Shown piece by piece: positions 12,536 through 23,850 of a stretch of DNA of 64,000 nucleotides. A program made the translations under genes and the position numbers. This DNA is from Quercus robur (Eukaryota; Streptophyta; Magnoliopsida; Fagales; Fagaceae), in contig NC_065541.1 of assembly GCF_932294415.1 (NCBI RefSeq), positions 48,710,290 through 48,774,289 on the forward strand. Reading direction: 5' to 3'. How positions within the stretch are numbered: position 1 is the first letter of the stretch; the number at the start of each line of letters is the position of its first letter. A model generated the notes under the pieces. The model saw only the letters and a list, made by a program, of their open reading frames with translations, was not told the DNA's origin and ran no database searches.

Positions 12536-13350
12536 TGTAAGGACCAGATTTGAGTTCCTAGCCCAATGAGGTGGATGGATTTAGGCCCAAAAAGTCCAGA
12601 ATAATGAATTTATAGAAAGTGAGTTGGAAAACTGGTTTTTAATGAATCAAACCAACACCAAAGCAGATTCAAATGAGAAGGGAATGAAAATAGATAGGTT
12701 TATGATGAAGATAATCGTCCTCGACAAAGTCCGAGGATATTCGTTCTTATATATTGTTTTTAAGTTTGATTACAAGTTTAATTATTGGTTACCACAGTGT
12801 TTCTCTCTAGATTTCTTGATCCCTCTCTCCCATTGCCTTCTCTTTCTTTTATACTCTCTTCTCCTTTCATCTTAGTCCTGCACATGTATGCCAGGTGGCT
12901 AGCGTTGATATCTGTCCTATTAGCACCTTCCATAAGTCTTCTGTAGTAGCTATAAGGCTGGCATCTACTATTTAGGTATCACTTCCACATTAATGCGGTC
13001 AGAGAGTTAGCTGCAGAACAATTAATGCGATGATAGCAGCTTTCTCCTTAGATATTTTTGGACTCCTATCTATACTTTGTTTCTGCAATGTTGATTTGTG
13101 CTAGCATAACTTCCTGGAACATCCCCCGGACGACAATCCACCTATTCGGACCTCGGCTTTGGCTAGCCGAGGATGCATTTATCCTTGGCCCACCCTCATA
13201 AGCCATTATGACCAAAACTAACTCCTTTATTTACTAACACAGTCTCTTCTGACAAAGATTTATCCTTCTTGGACATCCTCTCATCCTCGGCTTGGGCCAC
13301 GGGTTCAATATATAAATAGATAATTAATTCTTGGGCTCAACCTCCCTACA
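12536..13350 (+). mobile_element. Solo LTR (815 bp), CCTCGGAC-related family
   Basis: Begins TGTAAGGACCAGATTTGAG and ends CTCAACCTCCCTACA, so TGT...ACA. Flanks are GTATA (12531-12535) and ATATA (13351-13355), four of five matching. Inside, CGACAAAGTCCGAGGATA recalls the sequence word of the LTRs at 4007 and 31967. There is no internal region or second LTR beside it, as expected after LTR-LTR recombination. Confidence 0.7.
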
Positions 13351-14510
13351 ATATAGTATAATATATATATATATAATGATAATTTCAAAATGTTATATTG
13401 GTATTGATCGGTATCGAAATATATTGTTTCCTTAACTAAACCGAAATGGTCTCTAATACAAAATTGACTCCTTGCAATGTACAACATGCATGTGTCTGAC
13501 AAAATGTCTTATTTATGCATTACTTTAAGTTAACTTTTTTTCTCTTGGTTTAGTTTCCACATTTTTTTTTCATATGCATTTAGGCATACTAGGCCATTAA
13601 CATAGTTGGTATTTTTAGTATATTAGAAGTTTCATCATTAAAATCCAAATTGCAACATTAGAATAGTATTCTTATTTTCTCAAAATAGGAATAGTAGTCT
13701 TCTTATAATGGATTTTTTTTTTTTTTGTTATGAATTATATGTTTCGTACTAATATGCAGTTGCAAAGACAAATCAAACAATGGAGAAAATTATATATTTT
13801 TCAACATTTAAACATTAAGGGATAGGACCATTACTAAGTGAGAGATAGAGTGAAATTTTTTTTTTTTGGAAAATATTAGCACAATTTTTTAAAAATCTTT
13901 TAAGTAGTTTTCCTGTGCATTGCATGGAGTATAAAATGGTTTGAATATATTAACTCTTTTTTTTTTTTAAATATTTTAAAGTGCAAGTGGCATTTTACTC
14001 TCTCTCTCTTTTGATTTTTTTTACTAAATTGGTTCACACTATACTCTTTTTCTTTATGAGATTTACTTCATTGGAACTAGAATGGGGATAAGAATTGTCG
14101 ATAATGTCACCATCGAAACTAGACAGTGTTTTATCAAAAAGTTAAGTAGGAAAAATATGAAATATGATGATATAAGGAAAATGAAAATTTAGAGGTATCT
14201 ACACTCAGTTCACTCATATAGATTTTAGATTGTATAGCACTAGAATTTCACATTTGTTTGTACCCTCTGTGCTTTGATATATGTATAAAATTAAAATATT
14301 TGCTTAGAAATAGAATATAGTTGTAAAAACATAGTTTTTGACCTTTTTTTTTGCTTTCGCACGTAATTTTATCCATTATTTATTAATGGCTTTGGTACTG
14401 TTTATTGTAGCAACTAATAGAACAATCTCAATCGGAAGAGTTCTCAGTTTTATTTTTGATCAACATCATAAGAGTTTGGCTTCTCCCTTTTGTGTGTGTT
14501 TATCTATCAA
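13351..14510. other. No gene seen (AT-rich intergenic)
   Basis: Poly(T) tracts and AT-rich sequence only; no splice-consistent exon or repeat boundary recognised. Confidence 0.5.
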
Positions 14511-14519
14511 TAAAAATTA

Positions 14520-15618
14520 AGGTAAATTATAGTAAACTCATCTATGGTTTGGCTCATTTTCACTTTGCTTATCCGTAGTTTAAAACTTAATACTTTGCCC
14601 ACCTGAGGTTACTTCCGCTTAGTCTCTGTTACCTACCTCTGTTATCATTTTTTGAAAAACACATTTTTTAGACGAAAACAAACATAAAACAAATCAAAAA
14701 ATTGGGTTTGAAATTAAAAATAATTGTATATGAATGTAACAAATAAAATTCCAAACAATCACAAATCAAATTGTACTTGAAATTAAAACAAGTACAAATC
14801 AATGAAATGCCCACAGATTATGGAGCGAGTCCACATATGACATATTACAACAAACACAACACAACACAAGATCTTAAAGAGAGAGACAGAATCACAACAC
14901 AAAAAATAAGGTTTAGATTAGAGAGAGAGAAGAAAAGCTTGAGTAATGGGTTCAGTGGTCTGGTGTCGAACAAAGAGAGGCAAGCAAGAAGGCTCTACCA
15001 TGGGTGTGGGTCGGCATGAGCAGAGAGTGAGAGAGAGAGCCTGAGGTTTTAAAGGAGAGAGATCGGAAGGAAGGGGAAGCCACTACCATTGGTGGTGGTG
15101 GCGATGAGCACATGGAGGAGAAACAAACTTTTGACCATGGCTCATGTTTGGGTTTGAGAGAGAGAGAGAGAGAGAAGCTTCTGCCATGGAGATCGGTGGT
15201 GGATCGTTATGGTGGTCCCGGAGATCGATAGTGATGGAATCTGGTTATGGTGCTCTTCATGGGGGCTGCCTTTCATGATGAAGGTGGTTATAGTCGTCTT
15301 CTTGTGTTCTGGGTTTGAAAATTTTTTGATTTGAGCCATGTTTTAAGAGATGCATATTCCTGAGTTTAAAATAGCCCATTTTGATCTTGTTTTCTTTTGT
15401 TTTGTTTTTTTGTTTTTTTTTTTTTGTTTTTTTTTTTTTTTTGGTGGAGAAAGACATAAAATGGGAGTAAAAAGACTTATTTATCCTTCTTTTTTAATAG
15501 AGGTGGTAATAGAGACTAAACGGAAGTAACCTCAGGCGGGCAAAGTGTTAAGTTTTAAATCACGGGTAGGTAAAGTGAAAATGGCCCAAACTACAAGTGG
15601 ATTTACTGTAATTTGCTC
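14520..15618. mobile_element. Non-autonomous Mutator-like element with about 125-bp inverted ends
   Basis: The left end (14521-14645, GGTAAATTATAGTAAACTCA...) is the imperfect inverted repeat of the right end (about 15495-15618), sharing CACTTTGC, AACACTTTGCC, CTGAGGTTACTTCCG and CTCTATTACC blocks. Flanks TAAAAATTA (14511-14519) and TAAAAATAA (15619-15627) match at eight of nine bases, fitting the 9-bp duplication of Mutator-like elements. The interior has no transposase. Its middle (about 14940-15345) is richer in G and C than the surroundings, with GA repeats and GGTGGTGGTGG, and could be a captured host fragment (Pack-MULE style); the donor is unknown. Confidence 0.72.
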
Positions 15619-15979
15619 TAAAAATAAATAACATAACATAACATAGGGTTCCATAATAATGGACCTTAGCGTAAACCTATCTTCTAGGATCTATTACAAT
15701 TATTTAACTAAAAAGTCATGAAATTTTGATTATACTCAAGTTCAAAGTTCTGAACAACATTAATATAGCTAAGTTTAGATCCTTTGAATGGTATTTTTTT
15801 AATTAATTTTTTTTTTAAATTTAAATTTATTATTACTCAATATTTGTTCAATGTTTCTATGCATATGCACGGGTTACAACTTAGAATATATAAAATCAAA
15901 GCATTTGACTTCTTTGTTGAGTAATATTTTTAATATTGTTATATAAGCTTTTTGAAATTCCACATTTTTTCACGTAATT

Positions 15980-16336
15980 ATTTGGTTAAAATGCAAAATT
16001 CATTCTCTATGTTTCATCAAAATGTATTTAAGTATTTAACTTTGCTTTCATTTATTTTAGTTCTCTAATTTTCAAGTTTATTCAATTAAAGTCTCTCCAT
16101 CTACTTTTGTTAAATGTTGTGGTTAATTGTCCAAAACTTAAATTTTTTTTTTTCAAAATTTATAAATTAAAAAATCGAATTAATGATTGAAAAAAAAAAT
16201 TTAGATTTTTTTTTTAATAAAAAAAGTAATGGAAGTTGAAGGAAATGCCTTAATTGAATAAACTTAAAACTTAAAGGACTAAAATGAACAAAAACAAAGT
16301 TAGAGGACTAAAATGAATTCTAGTGAAGCTTAGTTA
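15980..16336. mobile_element. Foldback MITE-like inverted repeat
   Basis: The left arm (TTTTAGTTCTCTAATTTTCA, AAGTTTATTCAATTAAAG) pairs with a right arm containing GGACTAAAATGAACAAAAAC and TTAATTGAATAAACTT. The arms are about 110 bp each around an A/T-rich loop. Exact ends and target duplication are unclear. Confidence 0.55.
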
Positions 16337-16597
16337 TTTTATCATACATTTTATAATTGAGTTTAAATTCTATATGGATTTTCTATAAAATATCCTATAT
16401 TTATTTATTGGGAAAAAAAAAAAAAAAAAACTTCTCCCCTTTTATCTATGGGTAAGTTCACAATTCCACTTCTAAACTTATATTCGTAAACGTGATAATG
16501 TGGCATCAAATGAAAATAAAAAAGAAAAAAAAGAAAAAAAAGAAAGAAAGCAAGCAATGAAAAGAAAAAAAAAAAAGAGGAATAAGTAAAATGTTAA

Positions 16598-16778
16598 GAG
16601 CAATGCTAGAGATACAAACTTTTTTACAAAAAAATTTACGAACTGCTGATGTGGTGAGTGGTTATTAGTAAATGAAAAGTAATGTTAATAGTGAGTCTAG
16701 ATGAAATCCAACAAGAAGTTGGCCATATCAATAGTTGGTAAAAATGTTATAAAATAGTTTGTGACTCTAGCATTACTC
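16598..16778. mobile_element. 181-bp MITE with 9-bp target duplication
   Basis: Ends are GAGCAATGCTAGAG and CTCTAGCATTACTC, inverted with one mismatch, and the pairing continues inward (ACAAACT...TTTTTACAA / GTTATAAAATAGTTTGT). Flanks are AAATGTTAA (16589-16597) and AAATGCTAA (16779-16787), one mismatch in nine. Mutator-type by duplication length. Confidence 0.75.
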
Positions 16779-16787
16779 AAATGCTAA

Positions 16788-16970
16788 TTGCTAAAAGCAC
16801 ATACTATTTTTACAATTTTTTTGTACAAATTGTTGATGTTGTAAGTGGTTAATTATTGGTAATGAAAAATGTTATATCAGTGATAGGCCTAGACAAAATC
16901 TAGTAAAAATTTGTTAAATCAATAGTTTATAAAAATGTTATAAAATAATTTATGTATGCAAGTTTGGACT
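16788..16970. repeat. Diverged second copy of the neighbouring MITE
   Basis: CTATTTTTACAATTTTTTTG, TGTTGATGTTGTAAGTGG, ATCAGTGATAGGCCTAGA and AATGTTATAAAATAATTT follow the same order as in the MITE just upstream. It is more decayed and ends at a 39-A tract (16985-17023). Confidence 0.6.
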
Positions 16971-16981
16971 TTGGAACATTA

Positions 16982-16984
<3 letters not shown>

Positions 16985-17023
<39 letters not shown>
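16985..17023. repeat. A39 homopolymer
   Basis: Uninterrupted run of 39 A; prone to length variation. Possibly the tail of a retroposon, but no duplication was found. Confidence 0.95.
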
Positions 17024-17025
<2 letters not shown>

Positions 17026-17427
17026 GTAAGCATTCATCAGAGATTCATAATACGACGACACGAAAAACATTTTGTAATGCTGTTGGGCTCCTTCCAAGAT
17101 GGCTCTTTAGCCCAGAAGGAGATGTGATTGGGCCCTTCTAACTCCTTTTTTCTTCCCATTCAAATGCTTTATTTATTTTATTTGAAATGAAATCCAAGTC
17201 CAGCACCAAAAGAGCAAAAAGAGCCCATTTAATTTTAATTCCAAGCCAGATAATAGAATCAAGCCCAGCTGCATTTTACCCTAGCTGGGCTTTCGCAATG
17301 AAATGTTCTCGTAACATGAAAGAAACCCACTGTCAGCTTGTATAATATTTCATCTCCTAATTGTTATACGTATATTTTTCCTTTTCTTTTTCTATTTTTA
17401 GTCCAAAATCATTGTTATTAGAAAACT
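17024..17427. other. No gene seen
   Basis: Contains GGGCCC and AGCCCAGCTG words like those in LTRs, but no LTR border could be fixed. Confidence 0.4.
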
Positions 17428-17483
17428 AAGAAGAGATAATATATCTCATCAAAAAAAAAAAAAAAAAAGAAGAGATAATATAT
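17428..17483 (+). mobile_element. Minimal poly(A) retroposon scar with 16-bp target duplication
   Basis: AGAAGAGATAATATAT is present at 17429-17444 and 17468-17483. The intervening insert is CTCATC followed by a run of about 17 A. The CTCATC-A junction resembles the 3' end of plant L1 elements (…TTATC-A). Confidence 0.8.
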
Positions 17484-18044
17484 AACTCTCAAAAAATGGG
17501 AGACATGGTTTTGATATCTTGGGAAAATATGAGGGAAAATATAAGGAAGAAAATAAAATTGAGAGACCGATCGAGAGAGCATGGTTTGGCCATAAAGTTT
17601 TATATAAAATTTGGTCTTAATATCTCTAATATTTCCCCTCAGACTCAAGGTGAAAATTTGAAGTCAACTTAAGCTTGGAAAGAATGTGAAATATTGAAGG
17701 AAATCTTGATCGAATTGGATGTGGATCGAGTGGACCAAATCACGACCAAATTAAATGAAACACAAATAATAAGTTAGAATAAATATGCCCAATGCACGTA
17801 ATGATCAAGACTTGAGTGTTGAGCATAATGCATATCGCGTTTATCGCGGCTGTTGATTGGAGGCGTAGTTTGGAAAACTATGCATGAAAATGATAGAGAC
17901 ATGTGACCAAAAGAAAGCTAATAAAAGTTACTAATCAGGGTTGTGGTCATAGTTCCGATTAGTATGATCTATAATACTTAGCCAAGATGATTGAGGATGT
18001 GATGACGTGTGATATGAAGTAGAGCTAAAAACTAGGTGTTGAAG
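17484..18044. other. No gene seen
   Basis: CCCCTCAGACTCAAGGTG and neighbouring text look like decayed retroelement sequence, but no protein similarity is recognised in any frame. Confidence 0.4.
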
Positions 18045-18056
18045 AAAGATGCATGA

Positions 18057-18160
18057 ACCACCGGGCCTTGTGCCTGAGTGGTACCCGGGCCTTAGTGCCC
18101 TTATCAAGCTCGGGGTTTGATCCCCCTATAAACCAATTACCCAGCAAAAAAAAAAAAAAA
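18057..18160 (+). mobile_element. tRNA-derived SINE, about 104 bp, with 12-bp target duplication
   Basis: A Pol III A-box-like GTGCCTGAGTGGTA (like the GTGGCCGAGTGG of Ser/Leu tRNAs) is followed about 35 bp later by a B-box-like GGGTTTGATCC, then a short tail and A15 or more. AAAGATGCATGA lies on both sides (18045-18056 and 18161-18172) with no mismatch. The body is unusually short, essentially the tRNA-like head plus about 20 bases. Confidence 0.85.
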
Positions 18161-18254
18161 AAAGATGCATGAGCCCATTGAATATACTCCTTGAAATCAC
18201 CAAAATTGTCATATCATAAAATATCATATATGAAAAAGACATATATAAGGTTAT

Positions 18255-18410
18255 CAAGATTCTGTTCACGACAAGGAATAAATTAAGATGAGTCAACATA
18301 CATAGTGATTGACAACGATGGCGAGAAAGAGAACGCTGGCATTGTTCATGATAAGGAATCTATTAAGATGAGACTCAAAGTGATTAGTAGCAGTGGTTAG
18401 AGGAGGAGCT
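18255..18410. repeat. Diverged tandem duplication, period about 80 bp
   Basis: TGTTCACGACAAGGAATAAA at 18263 recurs as TGTTCATGATAAGGAATCTA at 18343, each followed by TTAAGATGAG and AGTGATT. No function assigned. Confidence 0.6.
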
Positions 18411-18818
18411 TAGACTTAGCGATCAAAGATATGGATTAATGGAGAATAGACAAGCTTAACTTAATTTGATCCCATGTTACAAAAGGAAAGACATAGGCTT
18501 TATACCATAATAAAGTATATGAGACAATATGAATAAGAAAATAAAGCAAATAGTGAGAGAGAGAAAAAGAAAGAATTAACCTGGTTTGATATTAGAAACT
18601 TATATTCACAATGAAAAACCCTTGATGGTTACATTTTTAAAAAAAATTATTAAGCTCTATATTTTACTATATTGAAATCACTGGATGGTATTTATCGTGA
18701 GCTAAATCTTAGACTAACTATAAACTAGCCTAGGGTTGCAACACTTGCACTACAAACAGGATTTGGATTATTTTACTTCTATGTCGAGTAAGATTATGAT
18801 TACTTTGCTTGCACTCTT

Positions 18819-18878
18819 AAGTATAATTATATACTCTTTTTTTTTTTTTTTTTTTTGAGAAAAAGTATAATTATATAC
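18819..18878 (-). mobile_element. Minimal poly(A) retroposon scar with 16-bp target duplication
   Basis: AAGTATAATTATATAC lies at 18819-18834 and 18863-18878. The insert on the minus strand is TTTCTC followed by about 20 A and GA. The two target copies are identical, so the insertion is young. Confidence 0.82.
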
Positions 18879-19624
18879 AATAAACCTAATTAGAGTTTTA
18901 TAATAGACTTATGTTTTAATTAATACTAGGCCTTCAAATCTCTAACAGTCACGAATCATAACTATTTTTTTTTTTTTTTTAAATCCCAAAATGGCATATG
19001 GTCAGGCATAAGATAAAAAAGTCCACATGCTAATGCAACATTTTTCAAAACCTGAACCCAACTTTTGTTATGTAGGCTAAAATTTTGTGCTGGGTCTCAC
19101 ATATTAGTCCCAAAGTTGGAGCTAGTCTGAGTTCGGGGACTCCATTCGAGCAAAAGGTGCTCATAGTCATAGCCTTATACCCTTATATGGACTATGGAGG
19201 TAGGCTACCCACATTTCACATCGTTAAATCGATCATCCTCTGCCTAGATCGGTATGAGTCTTTATTTTAATTATTCAATCATTGTTAGTATAATCTGGGG
19301 TTTGGAAGAATTGTTTGGGGTGGGGGGGGGGGGGGGAGGGGGGGTTGGTTTCAGGTGTTGAAAATTACAAATCCATTTTTGAAATCTATTTGTGTGATAA
19401 GATTGACATTTTGATGATCTACCGTAGTAAATGCTAGGCTATTAAGAAGTAACACGATCAAGAAATATGTAAAGCCGAAATTAGAATATCAAAGTTGATG
19501 AGTGAAAATATAAGTAAGATAGAATACGAATTGAAGAACTTAAAAATGGAAGTAGTGAATTTTACTAATATTAAAAAAAAAAGAAAAAAAAAAGTCACTT
19601 GAGATGATTTAGTAAGGTGTAAAG
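18879..19624. other. No gene seen; G-rich run at 19319-19347
   Basis: 19085-19270 is open for 61 codons and less AT-rich than its surroundings, but resembles no family I know. A G-run interrupted by one A lies at 19319-19347 and could form G-quadruplex DNA. Confidence 0.45.
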
Positions 19625-19952
19625 AAAAAATGATTAATACACTAATAAGAAAGTGTGATTTGATTCAAATTGAGTGAATGAAAATAGGTAGAGGAATCAG
19701 TGGCAAAGTCATGATTTCAATTTAGGGGAGATAAAATTTATATACCATATATGCAAATGCACTCATATATATATAGAGAGGTTGGGTTCAAAAAATGATT
19801 AAGACACTAATAAGAAAGTGTGATTTGATTCAAATTAAGTGAACAAAAATAAGTAGAAGAATTAGTGGCAAAGTTAGGATTTCAATTTAGGGGATATAAA
19901 ATTTATATTATACGCATATAAGCAAATGCACTCAAATATATATATATATATT

Positions 19953-19953
<1 letters not shown>
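19625..19953. repeat. Tandem duplication, period 165 bp
   Basis: The segment with TGATTAATACACTAATAAG, AAGTGTGATTTGATTCAAAT and TCAATTTAGGGGA at 19631 recurs at 19796 with a few changes. Both copies end in TA-rich sequence, and the second runs into an AG microsatellite. Confidence 0.85.

Positions 19954-20009
<56 letters not shown>
19954..20009. repeat. (AG)28 microsatellite
   Basis: Perfect dinucleotide repeat of 56 bases. Confidence 0.98.
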
Positions 20010-20011
<2 letters not shown>

Positions 20012-20447
20012 ACATCTGGTGTAAATTTAAGCAATATTACACTACTCAATATTTTTTAATCGGATGCGAATTTCGACAAATTTATTGTTAGATCACATTA
20101 TCTTTCTATATTCTCCATGCTTTAATCGGATGCGAATTTCGACAAATTTATTGTTAGATTACATTATCTTTGTATATTTTTCATGCTTGCAAAATTTCAA
20201 CGTAATCAAAGATTAATAACCATCTCATTAATCAATTGTTTAAATTTAAGTTTTTGTAATTTCAAATAATGCATAAAAGATGGGTTTATGGATCAAATGA
20301 TAAATAATATCCAATTGACATGAAAATTGACATGAATGTTAAGAACATATAGTACATGTAATCAGTGGTGAGATTTTCAAAATATGAATTCTATAACAAG
20401 TTATTCGGTGGTGTAACATTACTTAGAATTATACCAAGTATAATTTG
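20010..20447. mobile_element. MITE family D, copy 1 (with internal 66-bp duplication)
   Basis: Inverted ends: GCAATATTACACTACTCAAT at left against GTGGTGTAACATTACTTAG at right. The interior (GAATTTCGACAAATTTATTG, ATAATGCATAAAAGATGG, GATTTTCAAAATAT) is shared with copies at 23981-24345 and, inverted, 61830-62222. A 66-bp stretch beginning TTTAATCGGATGCG is duplicated in tandem (CGGATG at 20061 and 20127), seen only in this copy. Confidence 0.68.
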
Positions 20448-22825
20448 AACCCAACCCATTATATATATATATATATATTATTCACGTATTTATTAAGTAA
20501 TATTTTAATGTAAAAAATACACAAGATGAGTATATTCACTATATTTTGTTTATATGTATAGGATTTTTTTTTTTTTTAGCATGAATAAGTTTTTATCTTT
20601 TTTTTTTTTTTTTCAAAGTTGAAATTTCACTTTTGAATGAAAGTGTTTTTAATAGTTCGATAGATACTAAGTACAATTTATGTTATTACGTAATTATCCA
20701 AAATTTTTATTTCTTATTACACAATTCTTATTTGATAAATATGATAGAATTTTAAATTATGGCGTCTGTTCTATGATAATTACTCTTTATTATTAGTTAA
20801 GATAACAATTGGTTTTGGTGTAGGCAAAGTTTAAACCTCAGTTTTTTTATTTAACTATAAAAGATTTTACTAATTGAGCTAATTGAAATCAATCTTATTA
20901 TACAAATTCTTACAAAAAATAATAAATTATTATTATATAAAGAATTTGGAGTCCTATTACCTTCTTTTTTTAATCACTTTTGAAAGATAAAAAGAATTTT
21001 TTTTTTTTCCTTTTGTTAAAACTCTAACTTCATTATTTCCCTTTTCTTTTTCCCACCCTCACTTTCCTTTTATAAGTTTTGAACCTTAAAAAAAAAGATT
21101 TTCTTTTGTCATTCGAATGAGTTTTGACATTTAAGAGAGGGATAATAGTGTCGTAAATAAATATGATAAATTCACCAAAAATATGAGAAAAAAAAAAATC
21201 AAATTGTAATTGCACAGGGGAGGTTGTAAAGTAAAACTATTAATATTTTGGCAAGCCAATGGAAAATTTCCGCCCTTTGACTCCCCTGGCTCTGCCCGTG
21301 AGGAATACCTAAATTTTACAAAAATGACAAGTTAACTAAAAAGGTGATATAGGATATGATAAAGCGTTAGAGGAAGACCACACGCTCGAGTCATATTAGA
21401 TTATTTTGGATCCTTAACGGATCTTAAAATTTTGGGACTAAAATTGTATTGTTGTTATATTGATATTTTGGTCCTTTTATAAAATGTATTAAGGAAATAA
21501 TCAAGAGATATAAGATCCATGAAAAATTATAAAATACCTTGGGAGTAATTTAAATACGTACTCACTCTTCTTACATAATAGTGAGTTCTATTAATTAAAT
21601 TTATGATGAGACCTACTATTTATGTAAGAAGGAGGTACGTATTTATTGTATTCTTAGAGTATCAATCGTATAACTACAAGATCCACATGATTTATTTGCA
21701 ATTCTTTGTAGGATGGCATCTCTTTCATTATATAAACCATTTTGTAAGGAAGTCATAACAATTTTAAATGGTTTAAATTGTTCCGTTTCAGAAATTTTAA
21801 TTTTTAAAAATTATTCCTTAAATAAGTTCTTTTTATTTGTTTCTACATCAACTTTATAAATAACCTTTATAAGGTAGGGTCTAGAGGGATATTTGAATCC
21901 TTGTTCTACTCATAAAGCAAACCAGTTAATATTACTGAGTTATAAGGCTCTTATAGTATAATCAATGACTTAATAATAACCAAAGATTTACACCATATTG
22001 AGATTAGGCTCGGATTTGTTAACCATACTTCTAGTTTTGACATTTGAAGTATACCCACCAATAGTCTCCCAATGTTCTTAATGGAGATGTTCAAGATTCA
22101 AATTCTTTATATCCCATTACAACTAATGAATCATTTAAAAAAAAAAAACTTTTTGAAGTAAACCCATTACCCTTCACCTTGTCAACTAGAATAACTTTCA
22201 ATCGCCAAAAGAGACGCATTCTCTCTGACTTCATTAGAGTAGTTAATGGCATACTTGTCTCTGTATAAGTGTTTTTATTATTATTAGAGGTGCATAATTG
22301 TGAAAAGTTTATTCAGAATGACGTGAAAGAACACTTTCAAAATAAAGAAAATGACTCACAGTTACTTTATCTTATTGAAAATTATTACAAAAAAAGAAAA
22401 AAGAAAAAAAAGCATGATCCATGCCATAATGGACGAACGCTTTGTGCCACCTATATTAAGTTTGTACAGCATTCCACTTTCTCTGTAGTCCCATTTCCTA
22501 CATGAAATGATCATCATTGATAAATTCCTAGAAACAAATTAACATCGCCCTCAAACCATGTTCTGATCATGAATTTATTATGTCATCCGTGATAATGTAA
22601 TACATAACTCACAACAGCACCATCCAGAAGGAATTGATGACAAAAGCTATTCATTAGGTACACAACTTGTCACTATTATTCCATGATTATATAGTTTATC
22701 AAAACCAGAAATAAGCAATTGATTACGATATATATATATATATATATAAAATATTCTTGATGATAGAGTAGTTATATAGTCTAATCCTTTTTTCGATAGC
22801 TAGATAAGAATCAAAAGATAAGATT
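20448..22825. other. No gene seen; scattered retroposon relics
   Basis: AT-rich sequence with poly(T) and poly(A) tracts. 20818-20895 on the minus strand has TAGCTCAATTAGTA and GAGGTTTAAACT, decayed A and B boxes of a tRNA-derived SINE. The rest is unassigned, including the short lysine-rich open frames. Confidence 0.45.
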
Positions 22826-23024
22826 TTAACTTGTAACCAATAGCTATAACTTTAATATATAGAGATTAAATTCTATAAGGATAGGGTGTAAAACTCATGT
22901 TTTATATCATCCAATAAATGATTGTCACGTCAGCATTTTACTTAAAATTCAATACATCTTATCACATCTAATAACATTCAATAAATTTCCAATTTGGTTG
23001 GATTTATATATGGGTAATAGAATT

Positions 23025-23850
23025 TTTTTTTATTTTTTTTTATTTTTTTTTTTTTTTATATAAGATAGAATTTATACTCTAACTTAATCTAAGTGTATAT
23101 GTGTGTGAAGCTCCCTCCTAGAGACTTGAACACTGACCCTTACCCTCCCCCCACACCCCACAACCCACTAGCACTTATACTTAGGGGTGTCCACGGGTCG
23201 GGTCGGGTCGGTTTTGGACCCAACCCGGACCCGACCCGCCGGCGTCGGGTGGAAGGCGGAGGGATCCGAAACCGACCGCCGGCGTCACTCGGTCGGGTCG
23301 GTTTTGGGTTCGGGTAGTGTTCGGGTGGGTCGGTCGGTGTTGAGAGTCGCCGGATCCTGCAAACGTCGCCGGAATCTCCTCGAATGTCGCCGGAATCTCT
23401 TCGAATGTCGTCGGAATCTGCAAAAATCCAGTAGATCTGCACCAAAAATCGCCGAAATCAGCCTGGATCTCCTCGAATCTCGCCGGATCTCACCAAATAT
23501 GGTCCAAATCTCGCTTGGATCTCCTCAAATGTCGCCGGATCTCACCAAATCTCGCTCGAATTCGCCGGATCTCAACCAATCTCGCTTGAATGTCGCCGGA
23601 TATTGCCAGATTTATATATAACGTCGGTCGGGTCGGGTGGCTCGGGTTTTGGAGAAGAAAACCCGTCACTCGACCCGCCGGCGTCGGGTCTTGAGGTCAG
23701 AAACCCGTCACCGACCGTCGGAGTGGTCGGTTCGGACGGTTGCCGGTTCGGGTTCGGGCGGGTTGGTCGGGTTGGTCGGGTTTCGGGTTGGGTTGGACAC
23801 CCCTACTTATACTTGTGAAGTGACTACCGCACTAAGGGTGCACGGTGGTT
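23025..23850 (-). mobile_element. tRNA-derived SINE (family 1), split by a hAT element
   Basis: Read on the minus strand: head with CCCTTAGTGCGGTAGTCACT (A-box region), then GTGTTCAAGTCTCTAGGAGG (B box), then ACACTTAGATTAAGTTAGAG and an A-rich tail. Flanks GGGTAATAGAATT (23012-23024) and GGGTATTAGAATT (23851-23863) differ at one base. Without the insert it is about 194 bp. Relics of the family occur at 27955, 44850 and 53795. Confidence 0.85.
23182..23805. mobile_element. GC-rich non-autonomous hAT element, 624 bp, 8-bp target duplication
   Basis: Perfect inverted ends TAGGGGTGTCCA / TGGACACCCCTA with CTTATACT on both sides (23174-23181 and 23806-23813), the hAT signature. It is strikingly GC-rich in AT-rich DNA. 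Both ends are packed with GGTCGGG / CCCGACC words, many arranged as inverted pairs, like subterminal transposase sites. The middle (23345-23600) holds about ten degenerate copies of a unit containing GTCGCCGGAATCTC or CTCGCCGGATCTCACC. Open frames through it reflect the repeats; I see no transposase. Confidence 0.92.
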
